Made by a program: the position numbers and the translations under genes. The notes beneath the pieces were generated by a model. The model worked only from the letters and a program-made list of their open reading frames with translations, did not search any database and was not told the origin of the DNA. Shown here piece by piece: positions 35,981-48,000 of a stretch of 64,000 bases of DNA. The stretch spans positions 11,934,328 to 11,998,327 of the forward strand of contig NW_022145609.1 in NCBI RefSeq assembly GCF_000002235.5, in the 5' to 3' direction. This DNA comes from Strongylocentrotus purpuratus (lineage: Eukaryota; Echinodermata; Echinoidea; Camarodonta; Strongylocentrotidae). The stretch's first letter is position 1, and each line of letters starts with the position of its first letter.

Positions 35981-37051
35981 AAAGAACTTCGAGAGCAAGA
36001 TGTCGCACTCGCCCGCCAGCTCCTCACCGTGTACGACTACGTCGAGGAGACCAAGTGGTTTCTTGAGAACTTCGAAGCATGTGATACCCGACACTCGATC
36101 ACCGGTCCGATGACGTCGACAGAGCGTCGTTTCTCGCAGAACTTCCAGAAGAGGATGTCGGATTTCGGTCTGAAGGGGATTCCCCACAGCGGGTTTGCCA
36201 CGCCCCCTTGCTGGACAGAGCTAAACGGCGGTGCGGCGACGTCGAAGCGACATAGCAGGAACATATCAGATGGGATGATTAGTATTGAGCGTCTGAGGCG
36301 AATCTACCATGAAAACAACAATAATGCAGCCATGGAGAACCCAGGAGTGGATAAATCAGAAAGTTGTGAAGCTCTTCCAGAGGGTCCGTTATTGGATGGG
36401 TCCGTCATCAAGAGCAGATCACCGAGGTCAATGACCAGGAGAAGCATCTCCTCCAACTTCTTAGAAATCAGCTTCAATTCGATGACATCCAAAGTGGATC
36501 ACGGTCGCCATCAGGGTCCACTGTCCCCGATCTCCGATTCGGGAAAAGTTCCGACTATGGATGAGGATGCTGATGGTGATGGGGAGGAGGATGTGCATTT
36601 ACAGTCGACACAAAAACCCCAAACGAACTCTCTAGACAGGACTGGGCAAGATGCCACGACAGTTGGTGAAGAAAGAACTAGGGTTTCTGAAACTGTTTCA
36701 TTCTACATCCCTCATGAAGAGGAACAATCTTCGGTAGATTCTCATACGACTTCCGATCACCAGCGCGGTAGTGCTTCTTCGTCATCGGCATCGTCTATGA
36801 TGTCCATGCAAAGTTGCTCGTCGTCCACCGATACGTGCACCAAATCGAATTCTTCCCAGAACACCGCCGAAGAGATGAATATTCCACCCCTCTCCTCGAC
36901 TACGATTCCACTCGACCCAACCGCCGATGAGTGCAGCATTTTCATCGCCGACGAGTCGGATGACAAAATCACAGAAGATAATGAACATTTAATGTCCTCC
37001 TTTGAAAGTCATATGAACTGGCTTCAGGACCAAGATGAAACACTTCTTTAG
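35981..37051 (+). CDS. LURAP1L-like: LURAP1-like adaptor, exon 2 and stop
   Basis: Continues exon 1 (10079-10672) in phase 0. KELREQDVALARQLL, then a segment ending EETKWFLENFEAC, completes the leucine-rich helix whose vertebrate form has LR--DV--L-QL-----IE--RWLLEE. A TSTERRFSQ segment follows, where vertebrates have SS-SQYSL. The last 20 residues contain FESHMNWLQDQDETLL, matching the vertebrate C-terminal FEAHWFWEQCQDDV pattern. Between lie about 280 residues rich in Ser, Asp, Glu and Arg without a known fold, which makes this 554-aa protein much longer than human LURAP1 (239 aa). Role (NF-kB activation, MRCK/MYO18A bridging) is transferred from vertebrates; the GH31 gene lies in its intron. 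Confidence 0.85.
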   Translation, partial: KELREQDVALARQLLTVYDYVEETKWFLENFEACDTRHSITGPMTSTERRFSQNFQKRMSDFGLKGIPHSGFATPPCWTELNGGAATSKRHSRNISDGMISIERLRRIYHENNNNAAMENPGVDKSESCEALPEGPLLDGSVIKSRSPRSMTRRSISSNFLEISFNSMTSKVDHGRHQGPLSPISDSGKVPTMDEDADGDGEEDVHLQSTQKPQTNSLDRTGQDATTVGEERTRVSETVSFYIPHEEEQSSVDSHTTSDHQRGSASSSSASSMMSMQSCSSSTDTCTKSNSSQNTAEEMNIPPLSSTTIPLDPTADECSIFIADESDDKITEDNEHLMSSFESHMNWLQDQDETLL

Positions 37052-37333
37052 GAATTGAAATATATATATATATATAAGGTATCATGATGTAGATGACTTT
37101 GACCATATTATTTTGCAATACAAGTATTGTTCGTCATGTGCTGACAGAAGGGCGCTAGATCCTGGCCTTTTGTTTTACACAGAGTAAACGCCCTCCTGCC
37201 TCTTGGCAGACTTTTTAATGCATTTTATATCAATCAAGTAGTAACAAAATGAAAAGAAATTGCCTTGTGTCTTTTAATTGAAATGCAATACGCGAGCTGT
37301 TGAATGAGGTTGATGCAAAGAAAAGCTGAGAAT

Positions 37334-37339
37334 AATAAA
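37334..37339 (+). promoter_or_regulatory. Candidate polyadenylation signal of the LURAP1-like gene
   Basis: AATAAA about 280 nt after the stop codon in AT-rich sequence, the first canonical hexamer downstream. Confidence 0.5.
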
Positions 37340-39189
37340 GATACCGAAAGGATTATTATTTCTTATTTAATACTTGTGTTATCATAATTACTAACATTTT
37401 CCATAGCATAGGATCTATACTGTTATCATTATCAAGTTAGCTCATTCCTTTCTAATTCTATTTATGTAAATCTGTACAAATATTTCTACAACTCGAGTGA
37501 TTGCTTTCATTGTGATAGTATATTCAATCAGTATCGAAGTACTCCAATACGAGAACATAAGGGGGAGGGCGTAGCGGGCCTACCCCGACACCAACCGGCA
37601 TCGTTTGGGTCATTATGATCTGAATTAAACGTTTGATCTTTTAAACTCTAGGGTATTTGTAACACCGTGTGGTAGCATCAGTGCGAAAACTGTTGATATT
37701 TTCATTTTGTCAAGAGAACCTGTTTATGGGCATTTAAAGGAATTACGGAAAAGTAAAAGAAAAGTAAAAGAAAAGATAGAGTGACATGAATTTATATCAA
37801 ATACTACGATTAAACATTGAATTCAATTCCATTTCATCATCATAATCTTTCCCTTTCTTTTTTCCCCTATAACTTTTACTTTTACTTTTTTTTAATCTAA
37901 ACGCGCACCCGTTTGATGGTTCTTTTGACAAAAGAAAAATATAAACAACCTTTCCATTTAGACTACCACTCTGTGATACCCAAAGCCTCAGTTGTGAACA
38001 CCCACTTACCATGGTAACCTACAAAGAACATCCAGACTTTTGATAGCAAACAAAGTGTTCATGGTGATGAATTATGATTGAGGTTACCATGTGAACACGA
38101 TGGTGATAAATATTTACAACAAAGACTTTCTGGAAGACGAAGATGATCAATAAACTGATGAACATTCTAAATTAGTAAACAGCGATGTAAATAAATTCAG
38201 GGTCCGTCCCTAATGCTCCACCCCATGAAAAACTTTGAAGAAATCCCCCCACCAAGATGTACGCTGTTTTTGTTGTGCAGTGCATTTGAATGCCAAGTTT
38301 CGGTTCTATTTATAAGAATGCACCTATTCGATTGGTCGCTACGCTCGCTCACAGAATTATGTAACGGCAGAAAAATAACTTAAGACTCCACCACAGAGGT
38401 GTTTTCGTAATACCCCTAGATAGCGGGTTCCCCCATGCCACTTCCCCTACGGAAAAAAAGAATATCGGCTACGCTGTTGATGAGTTAGTCGCGTAACTGT
38501 CATATCGTATTATCATGAATTATGATAATGTTCATTATAATACATACATCATTATTCATTAGCAAATTTGCTGCATTATGACTCAGTCTCAGTCTCTCAG
38601 ACAACCAACACATGAACGGCCACCGGACCATCATCGGATTAAACCCACTAAAACAACTAGCCTTAGTAACACCCGTCTAATGTAGGAGACAGAATGATGT
38701 TCGCGGTGACTTTTGACATGACAGGCAGTCCTGATAATCTAGAACAATAGTGAGATGAATAAGTATTTTCGCTTTTACACCGGGTTAATGAAAAATACAA
38801 AGGTGCTAAATTTTGTCCAGTGACAAATGTATTACTCAGTTATTGTACTAGACAACTCTTACTTTTTTAACAGGATAACCGTGAAGATTATCGACCATTT
38901 TTTGAGAACAAAATAGCAGGAGAGTGGATTTTATATTGCTATTGAGTTTATCAAGTATTATCAGAATTCATATAAATTAGTATAAAAGTATTATTTCATC
39001 AGGCCCGACAAGCTTTATGAGAAAAGACTGAAAATAAATTTGTATCATGTTTTATGATGATGTTTAACAGTATAATACGTGAGATTTATAGTGAATAAAT
39101 TGGAATACATTTGATAAAACTGTTGATTCATGATAATGATGAGCATTCTAGATGCAGTAAACATTCAAATGGATTTCATTGATTATGAT

Positions 39190-39450
39190 TGTGATGATGC
39201 TGATAATGATGATGATGATGATGATGATGATGATGGTGATGATGATGGTGATGATGAGAATGGTGGTGGTGGTGTGGTGTATGGTGGTGATGTTGGTGGT
39301 GGATATGATTGTGAGGATGATTATGATGACGATGATGAGGAGGAGATTGAGGATTGATGGTATGATGATGATGATGGCGGTGGTGGTTGTGGTGGTGACG
39401 ATGGTAGTGGTTGTGATGGTGGTCGTGATGATGATGATGATAGACCTACA
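39190..39450. repeat. GAT/GGT microsatellite
   Basis: (GAT)n passes into mixed GGT/GAT units. Asp-rich and Ile/Thr-rich ORFs on the two strands are repeat artefacts. Confidence 0.92.
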
Positions 39451-40998
39451 CTTAAATGACAAGTTTCAGACGAGAGATCTCATTAAATGGAAGGGGTGAA
39501 ATACATTCGAGATGATCAGGAAAATAAGAGAAAGAGAGAAAGAGAGGTGGGAGAAAGGGAAAGAGGAGAAAGAGGTAGGAGGGAGGGAGGGATGGAGAGA
39601 GAGAGAGAGAGAGAGACTTGAACGAGGGACATACTTCACAGAGCTGAGACAGAGAGAACAGAAAACATTGAAATAGAATGAGAGAAAGAGGAGAGTAGTG
39701 ATGTTACCATTATGATTTTTATTTTCACGCGTAAATTTAGAAACATGAAAGTAGACATGCAAGGGCATAATTTATTATAATGTTTCCAGGCACTTTGTGC
39801 AATGGGAGTAATGTGCCGATTTGACATCGATTGTCGGTGCACGTAGATGGCGCCAGACCAAATTTTACTTTTCGGATATTAATTTTTTGAGTGAAAAAGA
39901 CTCAGTTCAATGCACAGTGGTAGTCTACGGTACTACGCTACGCTAGCACTACTACTGTACCGGTACTGCTGTGTGCATGCTGTATGCATTACCGCTCGAG
40001 TAGATTCACTGAGCTGAGCTGAGCTGAGTGGCGTCAATTTTGAATCTGTATTGTATTCCCCGTGGAGTAAAGTACTGTGACATGACCACTTTCTCCTACT
40101 GTTAAAAGGTATGAATATGATATTATTATTAAGGATAGACCGATCGTTTTTATGTGTTGTGTTTTCAAATCAATTGTCAACTTTTATTTGGATGACCGGA
40201 GACTACCTTAATATAATGTGTAATTGACAATGCGTATCTAGCGACTAGAATTAACGTCATGAACGACAGATCGATCTTTGGTTTGGGTCGAGGACTCCTT
40301 TGTTAAATTTAGTTTGGAGCTTGTAATGTTGGATCAAATTATACATCAATCAGACAATGGTACAAAAATAATTACGAGAATTGAGACAATGATGACCATG
40401 AATTTTTACCTGAGGATGAGACTGAGACTGAGAGTGAGAATGAGAATGAGAGTGAATTAGCGAGACTAAGTAACAAGTTAGATCTAGTCTACGACAATAC
40501 TCTAGTCTTTTAGAGGGATGTACTACAATGGACATGATGGAAGAAGAAGAAGAAGATTATCGCATCCCTTTCAACCCACACATAGACTCTATGTGCATTA
40601 CTATCCTGGCTGTGTATTAAAAGCTATGCTCTGGTGCTATTGATTCTCAACATTTCAAACACCACTGACACTACAAAATTCAACTGATTTCACTAAAAAA
40701 TCGTTACTTTAATTTAGTTTAATAGTGACGATTGATCATTAATGACACCTACATTTAAGCAGCAGTTAAATACAATTTTTTTCTTCATCTTTCCGATGTT
40801 AAAAAGAATAATTTAAAAATTCAAATTGTGATTCCACTGTCAAACTTGCCGATCAGCCGCATCGTCATGATTGTGCGCATTTGTGTGTTATGAGTGTATT
40901 GTCTATTGACTATTAATAATTTCATGTATTCAAATGCTGCCTATTATTCAAGATTTCAAATTTATTCATGTTTCCAACAAAACATTACAAATCAATCA

Positions 40999-41730
40999 GG
41001 GTAGAGTGCCCAGTATTCGGTCACTTAAGGGAAAATTGCTAATATTTTGAATTCTTACCTCTTCTATTTGGCAATCTACCCATCAAAAGAAATTTAATCC
41101 TCTAACAGGATTTCATAGTCACTTAAAATATAGAATGATGATAAGCAAAACACTTCCGAAAGAAGACGAAGCATTTTTCTGCCCAGAATTTGGTCACACG
41201 ATTTGTGCGTGGTATCTCCGTTGCCAAGGAGCGAAGTGTATTTGCGCACTATTATCACACAATTGCGCGATAAAGCACTGAAAGTCAATGTGTTGACCGA
41301 ATACTGGACGAGCGATACCGCATGGGAAGGGTATCGTATAAAACCTCTTGTACATCGGCAAGTGCGTCATTTGCAAATTCGCTGCGATGGAGTGGAAATG
41401 ATTCTCTTCACACTCATACTAAATTCATTGCGACAGCACACGTAGTTGTTTCGCAATAGACTTCTACATATTATGGCTATGCATGTTAGCGCATGGGCTA
41501 ACAGAACGCGGAAGTGCAGAAAGTTGTGCGACACTGACCAATTTCGAGCTTAGTTGGAGAACTTTCCGGGGCCCTAAATCCGATTTAATTTTGAGAGTTA
41601 AGAAAAGTTGTTCAGCTGCCTGATTTGTGCAAGTTTCGTGGCTCATAAATTATTTTTTTAGTTGTTACAGCTGTTGAAACGGCTGTCTGACCGAATACTG
41701 GGAATGGACCAATTACTGAGCACGCTACCC
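40999..41730. mobile_element. Inverted-repeat element with repeated ATTCGGTCA motif
   Basis: Starts GGGTAGAGTGCCCAGTATTC and ends with GTGCTCAG-type complement (GAGCACGCTACCC). The motif CCCAG-ATT-GGTCAC occurs near 41009 and 41182 directly, and its complement TGACCGAATACTGG near 41292 and 41685. Neither a transposase nor a clear target duplication is visible. Roughly 730 bp, just upstream of the first recognised RAD17 coding exon. Confidence 0.6.
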
Positions 41731-42063
41731 TATAAGCATTTAAAACAAATTTAAGAAATAAATGTTGGAAACAGAGGGGTCCACTAAAAAGCAATGCTTG
41801 TACAAGTGTGAACACCTGAAATGAAACTTAGGAATAATGATTAATAATTATTAACACGTAGATCTAATGTAGGTCTAGTGCAGTGTTAGAGGTCAGTATG
41901 CATTAGCGTTGACTCTCTATGCTTAGCTGGAGTGTTTCAACCTTGTCGTTACCTGGCAGCCCTTTCTCACTGAACTGACATCAACAATTTTCTTACTTCC
42001 ACCCCTTCAACTTTTATATGAAGAGTTATGGTTAATGCTTCTGTCTTCATTTATCCGCAGAAC

Positions 42064-45000
42064 ATGCAGCAGTGGGTCTCTTCATCGTTTGGTGATTTTG
42101 AGGAGCAGAGCACTGGTTCAAAAGCCAAGGGTCATAGTTCAGGCAAGCATGGTCCCTCCAGTAAAGGCCAGGACAGGAGAAAGAGACCGAGGGTAGCTGA
42201 CAAGGGAGGAGGGAAGACACAGAGCTGGTCTCAGAAGAAGAAGCTGTTAGAAGGACAGACATGGGCTGAAAGACATGCACCTCAATCAGTAGTGAGTTTA
42301 TCGAGGTTTCAGTGACACAAAGACGTAAATCCATATTTCGCCAAAATGAGTATTTTGATATCAAAATGTTCAGAAAAATGTAGCCTTTCCAGGAAACACA
42401 AAGACTTGACTCCACCCAACACCCCATGGAAGTCAATGGCTAGTGAAACATAGACTTAACTCCTTAAGGCCCAAGTGCTCAGTGACACATAAACCACTTT
42501 TCTAAAAATGGAGTTACATCTTTGTGTCACTGACCCCTTGATGTTATCTTTTCAATAATCTAGTTTCGCTTGAGAAGACATTGCTACTGTTATATTGGTA
42601 TTCGCAAACCTGTAGTTGTGTTGATGAAGTTAATGCTGCAAACACCTTTGAACCAATTTCCAATGGTTTGTAATTTCTGGATCTGAATGAGATCTAAATT
42701 TTTAACGTCATAGTACATTGTCTTTTGTGGTATTTTTCATGTGTATTATCATTATCATGTATGTACTCATTGTACTGGTATATACATGTATGTAGACATT
42801 GTCCAAAAGATGGTCTCTTAGTCATCTATTTTGCTAAATAACATGCATTTGTGACACACATAATAATGGTTAGAGGGTCTAGTCTCATTTCAGATGTGCT
42901 TTTATTAAAGACTTGAATGTTGATGAAGGGTTCATGTACTCTTCCCTCACCAAGAGACCATCAAAACAATGTTCATCAAAAGCCAATGTAAAGGAAAAGT
43001 GTGATTAAATTACACACTTCTCTTCAACCATTTCCCCCCCCCCCCTTTCTTCTCAGGCTGATCTAGCTGTTCACAAGAAGAAGATCCAAGAGGTCCAAGA
43101 ATGGTTGACCTTTCACACCAAGCAAAGAGGACAGCAGCCCAAGCCAGTAAGTTGCTATGACGATGACTCAACATTTGCTCTGGTGACATTGCCTCCAGTA
43201 ATGTGCACCCAGGGCTTTATTTTGTAGAAGATGTAAGATTGGGGTTGCAATTGGATTTTAGGGTAGGGTTAGTAGTTAGTAATCAAAGTGTTTCAGTCTA
43301 GGGTTGAATTCAGCAGTTTGCTTAGTAGTGTGGGGAATGGAGCGCCGAGCAATTGGTACTGGAGTATCTGTTGTAGAACTATCATAAGAGAGTGAATATG
43401 CACTGCAAGAAGTTTAAGTCACAATAGGATAATGAATGAGACGAACAAGACTTGTAGAGTTCATAGTCCAGGACTTAACCAAGTGCAGTGCATGTCACTA
43501 TTAAATGCAGGCGCTAAAAACATTTATTTGTTTTATGAGACAGGTCTACAATTTGAGTATAAAGTTGAGAAATTGACTAAAAACCCGAGCAAAAAGCCAA
43601 GACTAGCACAATCATTGAGGCTGCCGTTTGCTTTATTGGATGACTTCTCATCATACAGAGCATGGACGCAGCCAAACACATGTATGTACAATGCACTTCT
43701 CATTGTGTTCATTGTCATGCCATATGAAATAAAATGCATTATTACACCGCGTCTGATCTTATAATGCATCAAGATACGTTGATCAAGGTTGCTGCATGGA
43801 GTTTGCAAAGCTGCCGCACAAAAATTGCATAGCCGGGCATTATGGACAAAAAATTAAAGCATAAACGTGTGACTTGAATACAAGTTTGCCATCAGCTACA
43901 TGCTTGAACTTGTCTTATAATATGATTTGATGAACTATTCTTTGAGGCCATTAACTTTACTACTGACTGAACATGTACACTATGCAACGGGCTAACATTT
44001 TCATTTCTGTTTTTATGTAGAACAGCAAGTAAGAAAACATTAAAAGGCCAGGAATTGCAGTTCATATTTGATTTGCCTTTTTACGAGTGGCTCAGATAAA
44101 GCTGGTATAATAGTGCTTTCCTGGGTGGCAGTTAACTATACAAGAAGCCAATCTATTTTCTCTGTTTTTGTTCTGTGTTGTGTTCTCAGCACACCAAAGC
44201 CCCATTGCTGCTGCTAACAGGACCTGCAGGAGCAGGTAAGACAGCCACCCTGACTGTCCTGGCTAAGGAACTAGGTCTAGAGGTACAGGAATGGTCCAAC
44301 CCAATCACAGAAGCTTTCAAGATGGACCAAGACACAGACTATCGATCTGGTAAGGCCATTAACACACAGGGATCTTTTCATAGTCAACCTTCTACTATAT
44401 ATCGACCTTGTTACATATCTGTGGTCTTGTACATTTGTAGATCACTCACTAATGATAGTCATTTGCTTCTGGAATGTAGGCTGCTCTAGTATTTGGTAGA
44501 TGATGAAAACTTTGTCAAAGTAGAGATGAGGTAAATATATGTGAGCTATATTACATGCTTACATTTCATTTCAAATTCTGTTGTTTCTAGGTGCAAATAC
44601 TTCCTCATAATTCAAGTCTTTTCCTCTAAAATGAGAAGGAATCAATCCCTCCTTTTTAGTGTGGACCTTTGCTCTTGTAAATTGATCATTGTATTTTATC
44701 ATGACTTGATCACAGATTTCTATGTGAAAAACGAGTCTCAGGTTAAACAGTTCCAGGACTTTCTGAAGCGAGCCAACAGGTACCCAGCTCTGAGTCTAGT
44801 CGGAGCGCAGGAGGAGAGAACTAACAAAGTTGTGCTGGTTGAAGTAAGTTTTCAGGAGGATACAATTTGTGAATCCCAAGACCAGTACTACATTGCTTTA
44901 CTGTATTGTAGAGTAGATATAAAGTTTTAAAGTCTTTTCATTGTTTACATTCTAATCAGAAATTTATTGAAAAAATGTTCTTGATTGTTTAAATTGAATG

Positions 45001-48000
45001 AAATAGTTACAAGTGAAACAATTCAGGGTTTTTTCTGCAGTGAGAAGAACATGCAATGTGTCAAAAGTACAACATAAATAGATTAGATTCAAAGGAAGTT
45101 ATAAGGCTAACCAAAGATACAGATACATGTATGAGAGACATTCAGGGAAGTATATTCATTCAAATTTGTGGAAGAACAATAAGAATGATTAAGGATGTAA
45201 AGGATAACAAGAATGGTTAAATTATTACTTTGATGACATAGAATCAACTTCTCCTATAATGGAAGATAAATGTAGCTCTTATTCTTCTGGTATGTGTTAT
45301 CTTCTTTGATTTATCAAATGCTACTATCAGCATCAAGGTTGAATCCCTTTTTGTAGAACACACTATATACCTTCAAATTCAATTAAAAGTTTATTCAACA
45401 CTCTCCATAAAAACATTAAAAAAAATACACATACAGAATGGAATGATAAAAAAAAACAAGATAGTGATAACAAAATAACAATGGCAATTTATGAGAGCAT
45501 TTGGGATAGGCAGAAAGGAGGGATTCCTTATATGAAAACCTACCCCTAAAACACACACATACAGGAAAAAAGAAACAAGACCAAAAGAACAGAACAAAAA
45601 AAACAATAAAACATACTGCCATGTACAATCAGAGTAAAAAAAACACTAGCAAGAGAGTATAACAAAGTTACTCTCCGTAAATGTCAAAGATGCCCATGCT
45701 ATTAATACTGATTATTATACTTATTTAACAGAAATTGTTTAATTTGTTATTATTTTTAGGAAATGCCTAATGCATTCTACCGTGATCCGTCCAGCCTTCA
45801 TGCCGTCCTTACACGATTCAGCCACACTGGTCGTAGTCCTCTTGTCTTCATTGTGAGTGATAGTCATGGTGGAAAGTCTAATGTCCTTTCTCTCTTCCCA
45901 TCTGATGTTCAAGACAACCTGGCTGTCCACAATATTAGGTAGGTAACAGAATGTATATACATCTACATATCATTTGAATTTACTGTTTACCTGGAAAATT
46001 ACAAGTGAAAAAAGTGGAAACCACCTACTAATTGATATATTTGGTAAATTATCATATTGATCCGGCCTAGATAGATATCGCGAATGCACCTCAACATTGA
46101 ACATTTGGGCATATATTTCTGTTTTTTTGCGAAATTAGGTTGAAGTATTGCCATCTAAACCTCTGAAGGCAATATTTGAAGAATATTGAATGGATATTTT
46201 TCTTTAATACAGTTTTCAGATTATGTGATGTAGTCACCCTAGCCTTCCAATTTAAATTTTTAGCCGTTTTAATGAAACATTGACATATAAGTCTTTCCTT
46301 TCTTTTTTTTCTTTCTTCCTAGTTTCAATCCAGTCGCACCGACCAGCATGACCAAGACAATGATGAAAATAGCTACAGCAGAAGCAGCAAAGGTACTATT
46401 TTCATTCACATTAGACTCATTATTTCATGACACAGTTCTTTTGTCTGCTTAATCGTTTAGAGTCTATAGAGTCTATTTGAGCTTTGGTGACAGTGTTAAG
46501 TTGATTCGTAAAAAGTTTATCTGAATCAGGTGTGGGTTATCCTTGATAGTGAATTGGATATAAAAGCAAAGCAACTCTTTCCAAAGTAATTTGTGCTGTA
46601 TTTTTGTGACAAGTTATAGTTTGAAATTGTTTGCCCCTCCCTAGCCCCCCCCCCCCCCCCCCCCCTCAGCAAATGTTTTTCTATAATCGCGGCACTAATG
46701 TCCTTTGGCATGACGTTAATCTACATCTGCCACTCTCCACCCAGGTCTAAATGGGTACATGATATATGCTTGATAGGATTAAACTGGATGTAGAGGTGTT
46801 GTGGTCTTCTGGATAAGTCACCCGACTGCAGATCACAAGATACAGGGTTCAAGTCCCACTGCTGGCACTAATGTCCTTTGGCAAGACGTTAATCTACATT
46901 TGCCACTCTCAAACCTAGGTAAAAATGGGTGCCTGATATGCTTGAGCCCTAGTTACTTTAGCAGCTCGGCTATAACCAGGATAATATGTGTAAAGCGCCA
47001 TGAGCGTCAGAGCCTGGCGTAAACCGGCGCGATATAAATATTCATATTATAATCAAACACCAATTTTTTTTTTCATTCCCACAGGCAAGACATAAGTTTT
47101 ATGTTCCCTCCAAATCTACCATAGAAGCCTTAGCAGCATCAAGCTCTGGTGACATCAGAGGTGCTATAAACGCCCTCCAGTTTGCATGTCTAAAAGGTGT
47201 GTACTTTACAATGATGGATTTGTGCAACAGTTCATGTTTATTTCAAGTATTTTTCAGTAAACACTGGAAAAAACAAATGTGGGAATAGATTATCCATTTA
47301 TCGTCAGATAGCTTAACTTGAGCTTTTGATAAAGAGCATACGGAAATATAAAAGACATCTCTGAGGAATTCTCACTTTGAAAAATAATTTTGAAAAGATA
47401 CCCCTCCCCCCCAAAAAAATAAATAAAAGCGGTAAATTGACCATAGTTGGTTATTTTAGGGTCTTGTGAATTGAAGTACATGTAGTGCTGTATCAAAGGG
47501 CACAAGCATATTGATCTTTCAATTGAAATGTAAAACACTACTACAGAGTGTATCAATTTATAGTAGGGATGATGAATTTTTACCTATTACAAGGCTACAC
47601 TGTGCTAAATTTGTTATGGGTATAGTGTTTGCAAAAAGATTTTGAGAATCAAATAATAGTTACAGTTTTCAGATTGTTTTGTAAGTTGAGCTTTTGGGTG
47701 AATCTGTTTATCTTGAATATAGGATAACAAAATGTAAAGAAATAAAACAAGGATAATTATGAATAATAAATCATTATTTCCTTTCAAGTTGAAACTGATA
47801 GAGTTGTCACTATGGTTTTTAAATCCTCTTCTGTTGTACAGGTACTGACAGTCTCCAAAGGTCATCACAAAAGTCTTCGTCATTGCCATCATCATGGTCA
47901 TCGACCCCTTCCTCATCATCCTCCTCATCATCGATAGGTAGCAGTCAGTGGAAAGATCGAAGGAAGCAGGCCAGGGGAAGCAAGGATGACAAAGAAGACA

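Larger units (their letters stand above)
37340..42060. other. Spacer between LURAP1-like gene and RAD17, including probable RAD17 5' region
   Basis: No protein-coding exon recognised. It holds the GAT/GTG microsatellite at 39190-39450, a (GAGCT)n run near 40011-40027, and an inverted-repeat element at 40999-41730. A RAD17 5' exon must lie here because the first recognised RAD17 exon begins at a CAG acceptor (42060); a GTATGA donor near 40109 is one possible partner but this cannot be settled from sequence. Confidence 0.5.

Noticed and set aside
39130..39499. Asp/Gly-rich and Met/Val-rich frames on both strands
   Set aside because: GAT/GGT microsatellite artefact.
43432..43764. 110-codon frame in a RAD17 intron
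   Set aside because: No homology recognised, and not compatible with the flanking exon phases.
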